The notes below the pieces were generated by a model. It made no database searches, was not told the origin of the DNA, and worked only from the letters and a program-made list of their open reading frames with translations. 64,000 bases of DNA, taken from contig NZ_PSLQ01000009.1 in NCBI RefSeq assembly GCF_040289685.1, forward strand, positions 8,534 through 72,533, given 5' to 3'. Source of the DNA: Pyrinomonas sp040289685. GTDB taxonomy: Bacteria > Acidobacteriota > Blastocatellia > Pyrinomonadales > Pyrinomonadaceae. Positions 19,186 through 30,828 of this stretch are shown here, in pieces. The stretch's first letter is position 1, and each line of letters opens with the position of its first letter. Made by a program: the position numbers and the translations under genes.

Positions 19186-20037
19186 CTAAAGGATGCGCGC
19201 CCCGGACCGAACGACAGGTGGGATCATCTGCGGAGCCAAGCGCTGAGTCCTTAAACGCACTTCCGGCAAAAGGTTCTCCAGCATCGGACCGAAGCCATCG
19301 CGAAAAGCATCGCGCGCTTCGGGCGTGACCTTGAGCGTGATCCGCCGCCTGTCGCGCACCACCGTCAACGTCACGTCGCCGTCCGTTCGACGGTTGAGGG
19401 CGCGCGCGAGCGCAAACGCGGTCGCAATCTTCTCTCCATCGGCCTCGACGATCACGTCCCCCGCTTTCAAGCCAGCGCGGGCAGCAGGGCTGTTCGCCTC
19501 CACCGATGCGACGAGAAGACCGCGCCCCTCGGCAACGCCGAAGTAATCGGCCAACTGCTGAGTCAAGGGCTGCGTCGTGATGCCGATGCGCCGATTCCGG
19601 CCCATGTCGGCGATGATCTTCTGCAAGCGTGCGACCTCGTTGGGCACCGTCGTCGAGCGCGAAGCAAGAGTTGCCGTCAACTCTTGTTCTTTGCCATCGC
19701 GCAAGATGCGCACGCGGGCCTGATGACCCGCAGGCGATTCTTCGATCAAGCGCGCGAGCTTGCGCGAGTTGGTGATCGGTTCGCTGTCGTAGGCGATGAT
19801 GATGTCGCCTTCGCGCAAACCGGCTGCCTCGGCCGGACTGTTAGCGAAAACGCGCGTGATCTTCGCCCCTTTTGGCTCCTTCAATCCGTATCGAGCGGCT
19901 TCCTCGCGCGAAATATCCTGCGCGACGATGCCGAGGAGATGCTCGCCGAATATCGAGAGGCGAATTTCGGGACCTTGCGCGCTCGCAACCGCAGCCCATA
20001 AGAGCGCGCTCAGCATAGCAAACGAGAGATTTCTCAT
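19186..20037 (-). CDS. Exported protein with two PDZ domains
   Basis: 283 residues. A signal peptide ends at AAVASAQ. PDZ 1 spans about residues 35-125 (ITRVFANSPAEAAGLREGD) and PDZ 2 about 140-245 (VASVEANSPAARAGLKAGD, then VTLTVVRDRRRITLKVTPEA). No trypsin-like domain is present, so this is like the C-terminal half of a DegP/HtrA protease without the catalytic part; it may bind unfolded ends of envelope proteins. AGGAGG lies upstream of the ATG. It is convergent with the preceding gene and separated from it by 112 bases. Confidence 0.85.
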   Translation of the reverse strand: MRNLSFAMLSALLWAAVASAQGPEIRLSIFGEHLLGIVAQDISREEAARYGLKEPKGAKITRVFANSPAEAAGLREGDIIIAYDSEPITNSRKLARLIEESPAGHQARVRILRDGKEQELTATLASRSTTVPNEVARLQKIIADMGRNRRIGITTQPLTQQLADYFGVAEGRGLLVASVEANSPAARAGLKAGDVIVEADGEKIATAFALARALNRRTDGDVTLTVVRDRRRITLKVTPEARDAFRDGFGPMLENLLPEVRLRTQRLAPQMIPPVVRSGARIL

Positions 20038-20306
20038 CTCGCAAGCTTCCTCCTTCCATTTGAAGATTCAACGGGCAGACAAGAAAAACCCGTTTATCAT
20101 CAGTAGTACACGCCGCATGAAGCGGGCGCGTTCCTGAAAAGCATCCGAAAGTTCGATGGCGAAAGCGGCGCGCGGCGTTGACAGCCGAGACACGCGCACG
20201 TGCGTTCTCTATGTGCCGCTTGTCTTGCGCCTGCCGTCAAAGCTAAACTCCAAGCTCTGTTCGAAGCGGCGAGCGCGTCCCATTGACGCGCGAGGACCGA
20301 GAGGGG

Positions 20307-20936
20307 ATGACAGCAGGAGCAAAATCGAAAGCGAGCGGCGAAGAGCGCAAGCCCAAGATTTTGGACATCGGGTGCGGCACGCACAAAACGCCGGGCGCCA
20401 TCGGGTTGGACGTCAATCCACGAACAGATGCCGACATCATTCACGATTTGAACGTCTTCCCCTACCCTTTTCCCGACGACGAGTTTGATCTCATCGTCGG
20501 CAATCAGGTGATCGAGCACGTCGAGGACGTGCTCGCCGTCATGGCTGAACTCTACCGCATAGCCAAACCTGGCGCGATCATCAAGCTCGACACGCCTCAC
20601 TACACGGACGTCAGCTCTTTTCGCGACCCGACGCACCGTCATCATCTGACGTGCGAATCCTTCATCTATTTCGCCGAGGAGAAAAGGCCCGAATTCGCCT
20701 TCTACAGCGACGTGCGTCTTCGACCGCGACAGATCCGCGTCACGCTGTTGAAGCTCTGGCGCTGGCTCGGCTTCGAGTTACTGGTCAACAGTTGCAATCG
20801 CTTCCCTTCGCTCCGCTTCATCCGTCGCTTCTGGGAGGCCTACTTGAGCTTCATCATTCGCGGCAAGACGATCTATTTCGAGTTCGAAGTCCTGAAGGGC
20901 GCTGATCCCAAGAAGGCGCGTCGCAGCCCGAACTGA
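20307..20936 (+). CDS. Class I SAM-dependent methyltransferase
   Basis: 209 residues from ATG 20307, preceded by GAGAGGGG; a TTG 24 bases upstream is less likely. SAM motif I is ILDIGCGTHKTPGAIGLDVN, followed by PFPDDEFDLIVGNQVIEHVE, the motif II/III region of class I methyltransferases with the EHVED pattern common in those acting on glycans or lipids. The C-terminal half is basic and aromatic (FIRRFWEAYLSFIIRG), suggesting membrane proximity. Substrate unknown. Divergent from the PDZ gene. Confidence 0.85.
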   Translation: MTAGAKSKASGEERKPKILDIGCGTHKTPGAIGLDVNPRTDADIIHDLNVFPYPFPDDEFDLIVGNQVIEHVEDVLAVMAELYRIAKPGAIIKLDTPHYTDVSSFRDPTHRHHLTCESFIYFAEEKRPEFAFYSDVRLRPRQIRVTLLKLWRWLGFELLVNSCNRFPSLRFIRRFWEAYLSFIIRGKTIYFEFEVLKGADPKKARRSPN

Positions 20937-21032
20937 CAACCGACTTCAAGCCCTTTCGACAGACGCGAACGAAAGCTTCGCGCAACATCCGATACCCTCC
21001 AGATGCCAACTTGACCCGACGGCGGACCCCGA

Positions 21033-21200
21033 TCAAGCGTCGGACACTTTGAGGTAAGGCGTGAGCGTGTCCCACAAGAGCGCCTGCGCCACTGATCCGC
21101 GCGCCGCGCGCATGCCGATAGCATAAGTGCGGTAGGGCACCTTCTTGGTGTGAATGGCGAAAGATCTTTGATCGGCGAATTGGTGATGATGATCGCGCTG
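21033..21200 (-). pseudogene. Internal fragment of a FAD-dependent oxidoreductase
   Basis: A 55-residue open stretch without a start codon reads FADQRSFAIHTKKVPYRTYA, then IGMRAARGSVAQALLWDTLT. This matches the region of FAD-dependent (DAO-type, often Rieske-linked) oxidoreductases that normally reads YRTY...PRGSV..ALYWDT.DPYHY. It starts abruptly after an in-frame stop at 21201 and ends shortly after the motif, so both ends of the gene are missing. Identification rests on remembered family pattern only. Confidence 0.45.
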
Positions 21201-21239
21201 TTAGCCGCCACTGTGCAGCCCTCGCGAGCTTCGAGGCGA

Positions 21240-21443
21240 AGGCCGCGCGCCATCGCTTTCGACGCTCTCAATCCGCCCGCCGGACTCATCGGCCACATCA
21301 TCGCCGAGATCCTCGGCGTCGATCCGAAGAGCGAGATGGATGACGGCGTGCTGCGCATGAGGCCCCTCATCGAAACGGGCAAGCCTCTGCACGACGCGGC
21401 CCAAAAGATGGAAAAAGCACGCGAAGCCAGCAGCTCACCCTAA
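21240..21443 (+). pseudogene. C-terminal remnant of an SRPBCC (polyketide cyclase/dehydrase) protein
   Basis: The last part of this plus-strand frame (NPPAGLIGHIIAEILGVDPK, then DDGVLRMRPLIETGKPLHDA) matches the C-terminal helix of SRPBCC proteins, which usually reads L.G.DP......DL.R.K.L.ETG. The N-terminal two thirds of the domain are absent and the sequence before about 21240 is unrelated. A GTG at 21150 could start a 97-residue peptide, but it would not fold as the domain. Confidence 0.45.
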
Positions 21444-21495
21444 CACGGACCTTCGTCTGACGAGGCGCCCTTGAGGGAAACGGGCCGAAAAACAG

Positions 21496-21527
21496 GCGAG
21501 CCTGCTCCAACAAAGAGGCAGGCTCGC
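21496..21527. terminator. Hairpin downstream of the acyl-CoA dehydrogenase gene
   Basis: GCGAGCCTGC (21496-21505) pairs perfectly with GCAGGCTCGC (21518-21527) across a 12-base loop, 25 bases past the stop of the minus-strand fad operon. No long T-run on either side. Confidence 0.55.
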
Positions 21528-21552
21528 GTATCGTGGGAGGGGAAACAGCGCC

Positions 21553-23334
21553 TCAGTCAATATAACGGTTCGCCTTGATCAAGGCATCGGCGATCGAGCG
21601 ACGCGCGGCGACCGCATTGATCGGCGTGTGCTTGGTGAAACGTCGCAAGGCTGCGAGCAACGTGCGAAGCTCATCGCCTTCGCTTACGGCGGCGAGCGCC
21701 GTCTTGGCGCTCTTTTCGACGCGCTCGATCGCGTCGTGGCAGAAGACGCGCGTCATCTCGATGTAGCGCGCGGCAGCCTCTTCGCCGCTGTGCGCGGCGA
21801 TTTTGCGCGCGCGCAGGATCGCCGATTCCATCGCGTAGGCGTCCATGATCTGATCGGCGATGCTCATCAATACCTCTTGCTCATCTTCGAGCGCTTGCAT
21901 GAACTTCTGCGCCGCCGTGCCGAGCGTCATCAGGGCGACCTTCTTCGCGTTCTCGGCGAGCTTCCGTTCAGCGGCGAGCAAACCCTCTTCTTCGTCGAAA
22001 GAAGGCGCGGATGGTTGCAGCACTTCATCCATCAAACGTTGCGCTGCCGGAAGGAGCGCGAGCCGACCTTGCATCGCACGCTTGATCAACATGCCGGGGA
22101 TGAGCATGCGATTGATCTCGTTGGTCCCTTCGAAGATGCGATTGATGCGCGAATCGCGGTAGGCTCTTTCCGCCGGATAGTCAGCCGAATAGCCGTACCC
22201 GCCGTAGATCTGGACCATCTCATCGGCGACGTAGTCGCAGTATTCCGAAAGCATGACCTTGATGATCGAGCACTCGGTGGCGTACTCTTCGATGGCGCGC
22301 AACTTCGCTTCGCCATCTTTGGCGGAAGCCCTGACCGCTTCTTCGATCAAGCCGACCGTGCGATAGACGGTCGCTTCTCCGACCCACGTGCGAATCGCCA
22401 TCTCCGCGATCTTCGCTTTGATCGCGCCGAAGCTCGAAATGGGCTGCCCGAATTGATGCCGTTCGTTGGCGTATCGGACCGCTTCATGCAACATCAACTT
22501 CATGCCGCCCAAGCACGAAGCGCCGAGTTTGAAACGCCCGATGTTCAAGATATTGAAGGCGATCTTGTGCCCTTTGCCCACTTCGCCGAGCAGATTCTCC
22601 ACCGGCGTCTTGACGTCCGAAAGGATGAGCGCCGTCGTCGAAGAGCCTTTAATCCCCATCTTGTGCTCTTCAGCGCCGTTTGTCAGCCCGGGTCCGCGCT
22701 CGACGATGAAGCCGCTGAATTTATCTCCATCCACCTTGGCGAAGACGACGAAGACGTCGGCGAAGCCGCCGTTGCTGATCCACATCTTTTCGCCGTTCAA
22801 GATGTAATGGCGCCCATCAGCGCTCAGGCGCGCCGTGGCCTTTGCTGCGAGCGCATCCGAACCCGATCCGGCTTCGGTGAGCGCATAAGCGGCGACGAGT
22901 TCGCCGGTCACCAACCGCGGCAGATATTTGCGTTTGGCCTCTTCGGTGCCGAAATAGAGGATCGGCAGCATGCCGATCCCCGTCTGCGCGCCGAAGGTGA
23001 CGGCGAACGAAGCCGACCGCCCGACGTTCTCGGAGATCAACGTGCCGCTCGTTTGGTCCAGTCCGAGTCCGCCGTATTCTTCCGGCACGTTGGCGCCGAG
23101 CAGACCGAGTTCACCGGCCTTGCGCAAAAGCGTGCGCGCCAGATGCCAATCGTGTTTTTCTAGCTGCGGAATGGCCGGACGCACCTCCGTGTCAACGAAC
23201 TGGCGCGTCGTCTCGGCGATCATCCGTTGCTCTTCGGTGAAATCTTCCGGCGTCAAAACCTCTTCCGGGTGCCGCTCCTCAATCAAGAAGCTTCCGCCGA
23301 TCACCAACTCTTTCAGATCAACTGTGGCTGCCAT
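21553..23334 (-). CDS. fadE: Acyl-CoA dehydrogenase (FadE type)
   Basis: 593 residues. The start is ATG 23334, preceded by TGAAAGGAGC; the frame extends further upstream without support. N-terminal acyl-CoA dehydrogenase domain (ETTRQFVDTEVRPAIPQLEK), middle domain with FAD-contact sequence ALTEAGSGSDALAAKATA and MWISNGGFADVFVVFAKV, and C-terminal domain with the catalytic glutamate region RINRIFEGTNEINRMLIPG. The extra C-terminal 170 residues are helical, as in Bacillus FadE and VLCAD-like enzymes. It catalyses the first step of beta-oxidation and is the last gene of a fadN-fadA-fadE operon, the same order as in B. subtilis. Confidence 0.93.
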   Translation of the reverse strand: MAATVDLKELVIGGSFLIEERHPEEVLTPEDFTEEQRMIAETTRQFVDTEVRPAIPQLEKHDWHLARTLLRKAGELGLLGANVPEEYGGLGLDQTSGTLISENVGRSASFAVTFGAQTGIGMLPILYFGTEEAKRKYLPRLVTGELVAAYALTEAGSGSDALAAKATARLSADGRHYILNGEKMWISNGGFADVFVVFAKVDGDKFSGFIVERGPGLTNGAEEHKMGIKGSSTTALILSDVKTPVENLLGEVGKGHKIAFNILNIGRFKLGASCLGGMKLMLHEAVRYANERHQFGQPISSFGAIKAKIAEMAIRTWVGEATVYRTVGLIEEAVRASAKDGEAKLRAIEEYATECSIIKVMLSEYCDYVADEMVQIYGGYGYSADYPAERAYRDSRINRIFEGTNEINRMLIPGMLIKRAMQGRLALLPAAQRLMDEVLQPSAPSFDEEEGLLAAERKLAENAKKVALMTLGTAAQKFMQALEDEQEVLMSIADQIMDAYAMESAILRARKIAAHSGEEAAARYIEMTRVFCHDAIERVEKSAKTALAAVSEGDELRTLLAALRRFTKHTPINAVAARRSIADALIKANRYID

Positions 23335-23487
23335 ACGCTCGCTCCTTTCAGAGTAATTCAGTTCTCGATCTTTTTCGCCCCACCGATCGGGGCGATGCCC
23401 GATATTCACGTGGTCGTTCTGCTCAATCCTCTCGAAAACGGAGTCTCGCTCCGCGTTCAGCGCAAGCACACAACCGGACGGCCTGCC

Positions 23488-24669
<1,182 letters not shown>

Positions 24670-24726
24670 AAGTGTGCCTCCGAGTAAAACCTTGAGCTAT
24701 TGCCCAAACCGTCCTCTTTGACGATC

Positions 24727-24934
24727 TCATGCCAGCTCGAACTCATCTCGGTCTAGGCCCAACTGCTTGACGATGGCGCACACCGTTCCGAGTTCCAAAG
24801 CTCCACTTTCCCATCTCGGCACAAAGCTGATCCGACCTCTCTTTAGAGCTTGGCGAGAGCGGGCACGTGATCGCATAACCTCCTTCCGATTGCGGCTCCA
24901 GCACTAGCGGCAGCGTGTAGAATAGCGCTTGCAT
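24727..24934 (-). pseudogene. Collapsed hicBA toxin-antitoxin remnant
   Basis: From ATG 24934 one frame reads MQALFYTLPLVLEPQSEGGY then AITCPLSP, the N-terminal strand of HicB antitoxins. It loses likeness after about 24850. Another frame then reads GRISFVPRWESGALELGTVC and AIVKQLGLDRDEFELA before a stop at 24727-24729, resembling the C-terminus of HicA (..GTLRAILKQ.GL..EEF). The centre of both proteins is missing, so a deletion seems to have joined the HicB start to the HicA end. Not expected to be functional. It lies in the spacer between fadN and fadA. Confidence 0.45.
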
Positions 24935-24994
24935 CGTTCGCCCCTCGGCAACCATGATGCGTTTCACGCCTTCCGCATCCGTTGAAGTGTTCGG

Positions 24995-27406
<2,412 letters not shown>

Positions 27407-27454
27407 GAGACCAACCTCGCAGACGTGATGTTCGACCACCGCGCCATATGATAC

Positions 27455-27472
27455 TGAATGAATGCTCATTCA
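27455..27472. promoter_or_regulatory. FadR (TetR-type) operator upstream of fadN
   Basis: TGAATGA (27455-27461), four bases (ATGC), TCATTCA (27466-27472): a perfect inverted repeat. It agrees with the published B. subtilis FadR (YsiA) box, TGAATGA-N4-TCATTCA, which represses fad genes until long-chain acyl-CoA is present. It sits just ahead of fadN and between it and the divergent DoxX gene. The regulator itself is not in this window. Confidence 0.8.
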
Positions 27473-27693
27473 GCAACTTCCGCGTGACGAGCAGAAATCG
27501 GGGCCGCGATGATTTCGGCGGCGAAAGGCGCGCTCGGGCGATCAGCAGGACGACGAAAGACGAAACCTCCGGTTCTCTTCGCGCCCACAGTGTGGTAAAA
27601 CTAGCCGAGATCCACGAAGATTTCGGCGCGCAGCGAAGGCGTTTTGAGCAAGCCGCAACTGGCGCGCGCGAACGATTTCAAGGAGCGACCGGA

Positions 27694-28140
27694 ATGTTTC
27701 AAAGTTTGATCGCGACCTATTCGACTTGGGCGACCATCCCGTTGCGCATCGCGCTCGGCGCGGTCTTCATCGCTCACGGCGCGCAGAAAGTCTTTGGCCT
27801 CTGGGGCGGTCCGGGACTGACCAAGTGGCTCGCCACTCCGCCGCCGTTCGCTTTCATGCGTCCGGCTTGGTTCTGGATGGGATCGGCAGCCCTTTTTGAG
27901 CTTCTCGGTGGGGCGCTCGTGCTTCTCGGGCTACTGACGCGCGTCGGCGCAGCGATGATCGCCATCGTCATGCTGGTTGCGGTCCTCGGCGTCCACTGGC
28001 CCGGTGGCTTCTTCCTGCAAAATCGCGGATACGAGTACGCCTTTTCGCTCCTATGCGCTTCGCTCGCATTGCTGATCGCGGGCGGTGGGAAGCTCTCCGT
28101 GGACGAATCGTTGATGCGCGGACGCGGGCGTCGCCGCTAG
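27694..28140 (+). CDS. DoxX family membrane protein
   Basis: 148 residues from ATG 27694, preceded by AAGGAG. Four hydrophobic segments; the signature PLRIALGAVFIAHGAQKVFG followed by LWGGPGLTKW is typical of DoxX/DoxD-like proteins. Members are inner-membrane proteins linked to redox or thiosulfate metabolism in some bacteria, but most have no proven role. It is divergent from fadN and shares its upstream region, so the FadR box could affect it too. Confidence 0.85.
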   Translation: MFQSLIATYSTWATIPLRIALGAVFIAHGAQKVFGLWGGPGLTKWLATPPPFAFMRPAWFWMGSAALFELLGGALVLLGLLTRVGAAMIAIVMLVAVLGVHWPGGFFLQNRGYEYAFSLLCASLALLIAGGGKLSVDESLMRGRGRRR

Positions 28141-28177
28141 CCGCAGACCTCGACTGAATCCGTCAGGAAGAAACTTC

Positions 28178-29437
28178 GTGAAGCGCCACGTTATGAAACG
28201 TTCTCCTTTGCTGATCATTTTCATCACCGTCTTCATCGATCTGATCGGCTTTGGAATCGTCATTCCCGTGTTGCCCATCTATGCGGCGAGTCCGCGCTTT
28301 CATGCCAGCCCCATTGCCATCGGCCTGCTCTTCGCCTCTTATTCGCTGATGCAGCTCATCTTCTCGCCCATCTTGGGGAGGCTATCGGACCATTATGGAC
28401 GAAAGCCGGTGCTCTTTTTCAGCCTCATCGGGACGGGCTTCGCTTTTCTCATCCTTGGAAGCGCCACTGCGCTGTGGATGCTTTTCGTCGGGCGGATTCT
28501 CGATGGCATCACGGGCGGCAACATCTCCACGGCGCAAGCCTACATCGCCGATGTGACCACGCCGGAAGAACGCGCCAAGGGCATGGGGCTGATCGGCGCG
28601 GCCTTCGGTCTCGGCTTCATTTTCGGGCCGGCGATCGGCGGAGTGTTAAGCCGTTGGGGAACGAGCGTTCCCTTCCTCTTCGCCGCAGCGCTTGCTTTCG
28701 CCAACGCCGCGCTCCTCTATTTTCTCCTCCCCGAAACGGTTGGCCGCAAAACGACGCCTCAACGGGCGGCGCGCGGCGGTTGGCGCCAGTTAACCGAATA
28801 CCTACGCCGCCCGTCGCTGGCCCTAGCGCTCGCCACCTATTTCCTCTTCATCACGTCATTCTCGATCCTGACGACGACGTTTGCGCTCTACACGATGTAC
28901 CGCTTCGGCTTCGATGCGCAACACAACGGATACCTATTTGCTTTCACTGGCGCGCTCGGCGTGATCGTGCAGGGCGCATTGCTCGGCCGAGCGGTCAAAG
29001 CCGTGGGTGAACCGGCACTGGTCATCATCGGCGAAGCGCTCTTTGCGGCAAGCATGTTCTTCATCCCGTTGGTCGGGCCGCAGCACGGTGGGCTGGAGGC
29101 GCTGCTGCTCGTCCTCAGCGTGCAAGCCATCGGCAACGCGCTGGTGATGCCGACGCTCAACAGCTTGACGTCCAAGGCGGCGCGCGCCGATGAACAAGGA
29201 GCGGTGCTCGGCGTCGCGCAATCCGTGGCGAGCTTGGCGCGCGTTGTCGGCCCCATCATCGGGTCGTGGCTCCTCTATAGCGCGACCGCTCCGCAGCAGA
29301 TGGATGATCACAGCTTGCGTTTGACCTATTGGGGTGGTGCAGTGATCACCACCTTCGGCCTATTGCTCGCGCTGCGGTTGTCGCGCATCTTCGCCGTCGA
29401 GAAAGAGCGGGCAGAAGCGCTGACAACAAATTGGTGA
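28178..29437 (+). CDS. MFS exporter, TetA-like
   Basis: 419 residues from a GTG at 28178, or 414 from the ATG at 28193. Twelve hydrophobic segments. FIDLIGFGIVIPVLPIYAA in TM1 and the loop motif GRLSDHYGRKPVLF are typical of the drug:H+ antiporter group that includes tetracycline exporters. Further motif RILDGITGGNISTAQAYIAD (TM4 region) matches as well. It probably expels small hydrophobic compounds. It lies 37 bases after the DoxX gene and may share its transcript. The substrate cannot be deduced. Confidence 0.87.
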   Translation: MKRHVMKRSPLLIIFITVFIDLIGFGIVIPVLPIYAASPRFHASPIAIGLLFASYSLMQLIFSPILGRLSDHYGRKPVLFFSLIGTGFAFLILGSATALWMLFVGRILDGITGGNISTAQAYIADVTTPEERAKGMGLIGAAFGLGFIFGPAIGGVLSRWGTSVPFLFAAALAFANAALLYFLLPETVGRKTTPQRAARGGWRQLTEYLRRPSLALALATYFLFITSFSILTTTFALYTMYRFGFDAQHNGYLFAFTGALGVIVQGALLGRAVKAVGEPALVIIGEALFAASMFFIPLVGPQHGGLEALLLVLSVQAIGNALVMPTLNSLTSKAARADEQGAVLGVAQSVASLARVVGPIIGSWLLYSATAPQQMDDHSLRLTYWGGAVITTFGLLLALRLSRIFAVEKERAEALTTNW

Positions 29438-29462
29438 ATTCCCTTTCGCGTGACGCACGATC

Positions 29463-29661
29463 ATGGCGACCAAGGCGGTTGCATCACGAACCGGTTCCCG
29501 CCCGAGCGAAAAATCGCTCCGCGAATACGCGCGGCATCGGCGACGGCCTCATCTTCAGCCTGCCGCTGCTCTACACGACGGAAGTTTTGGGAGGCTTCTT
29601 CCGACAGAACCCGCGCCCCGGAAAACTGACTGGCCGCGTGCTCGGCTACGGACAACCTTGA
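29463..29661 (+). pseudogene. Frameshifted N-terminal remnant of a TIGR02587-type membrane protein
   Basis: One frame ends with EKSLREYAR; shifting frame at about 29537 continues GIGDGLIFSLPLLYTTEV, which together match the first transmembrane segment of TIGR02587 (DUF2391-like) integral membrane proteins. One base appears to be missing. After this segment the expected further transmembrane helices are absent. The rest of the spacer to 29851 shows no gene. Confidence 0.4.
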
Positions 29662-29851
29662 AGGCGAAGCGCAGAGGGCTTCGCGCGCATCGCTTCTCTT
29701 CGCCGCCTTTCCGAAAAATTCGGAACCGCGGCGGACCGTCTTTACTCCCTTCTTCGTCTGCTTCGATGGTCAACACGACAGCGCCATCGCCGAAAAGCGG
29801 GAGCGGGCGAAAGCGGCGCTTACATGTCGCCTTCGCCCACCGCTCAAGAAA

Positions 29852-30403
29852 TCACGAAGCGCGACGCCGATTGCGGCGACGGCGAATCACGGCCGCTACG
29901 CTTGCCAGTCCCGTCCCGAGAAGAAACATCGTCGCTGGTTCGGGCACTGAACTGGTTTGCAGCGTCAACGACGTCTGTCCGAGACGCACGGCACCCGGTC
30001 CGGTCTGGACGATGGAGAGCACCGCCCGGCCATCGGCGAACACAGCGAAATCGGCGAACGTGAAAGAGAACGCCACTGGCCCGGCGGCACCGTTTGCGCC
30101 AGCGCACGGCGCGCCAGCGACGCACTGCGCGATCCGCACGCCATCGAGGTAAAGATCCACCGGCGCCGTCGTGTTGAATGTGGAGTTACCGAAAAAACCC
30201 TGAATAGTCGCTCCGGTCACAACCTGTCCGGTAGGCACCGTGTAGTTGTAGGTCCAGATCGTCGTTTCCGGTCGCGGGAAAGTGGCCGTCGGAGGGACGA
30301 AAGAACCGTTGTATTCGGCAGAGAGCAAAATGATCGAATCTGCTTTCGCTTCGCTGAAAGCAAACAAAGCGAGCAGCAAGACGAAACCCAAACGTGAGAA
30401 CAT
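29852..30403 (-). CDS. PEP-CTERM sorting-domain protein
   Basis: 183 residues. An N-terminal signal peptide (LGFVLLLALFAFSEAKA), a short beta-rich body with a two-cysteine loop (AQCVAGAPCAG), and a C-terminal VPEPATMFLLGTGLASVAAV segment followed by RRRR: the Val-Pro-Glu-Pro motif, transmembrane helix and basic tail of exosortase substrates. It should be exported, cut by an exosortase (not in this window) and joined to the cell surface or matrix. AAAGGAGG precedes the ATG. Function of the body unknown. Confidence 0.85.
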   Translation of the reverse strand: MFSRLGFVLLLALFAFSEAKADSIILLSAEYNGSFVPPTATFPRPETTIWTYNYTVPTGQVVTGATIQGFFGNSTFNTTAPVDLYLDGVRIAQCVAGAPCAGANGAAGPVAFSFTFADFAVFADGRAVLSIVQTGPGAVRLGQTSLTLQTSSVPEPATMFLLGTGLASVAAVIRRRRNRRRAS

Positions 30404-30828
30404 TCAACCCTCCTTTCGAAATTCAGTCTTGTCTGACGAGTCCGATCCCGCCCTCGCTCGAAAGGGTAACCGAGAGCCTCTTCCGAAACGGACGGGAGGC
30501 GAAACGTCGGTCGCATGATCTCCTCCCGATGAGACTTTCCTGTTAACGCGATCGGAAGATTCCCTGAACTTTCCTCACGCACAGCGACGAGGCGAAGGGT
30601 CGTGCCGGCGATGTGTTCCCCGAGGCTTCGTTTACAACCGACTGCTTCTCAGGCACGCCAGCGAGCGCCCCGAACTGGTCCAGCTTCGCACTTTTAACCG
30701 AACGTTTACCCCGGCTTCACTCTCCGATAACCGCGCCCTTGTACAAGGGGACGCACACCAAAAAGCGTTCGACGCTGCGTCGAACGCGCGCGTTTCCGCT
30801 TGATCACCGAAGTTTAAGGAGGCTTTAG
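30404..30828. promoter_or_regulatory. Divergent upstream region of the PEP-CTERM and phoX genes, with two palindromes
   Basis: 425 bases without a gene. CCCTTGTACAAGGG (30736-30749) is a perfect 14-base palindrome, a likely protein-binding site. GCGTTCGACG (30765-30774) and CGTCGAACGC (30778-30787) form a perfect 10-base hairpin with a 3-base loop. Both lie within 95 bases of the phoX start, which has AAGGAGG at 30817-30823. Confidence 0.5.

Noticed and set aside
30692..30711. PHO-box-like direct repeat TTTAACC and TTTACCC before phoX
   Set aside because: The units are 12 bases apart, not the usual 11, and match consensus poorly.
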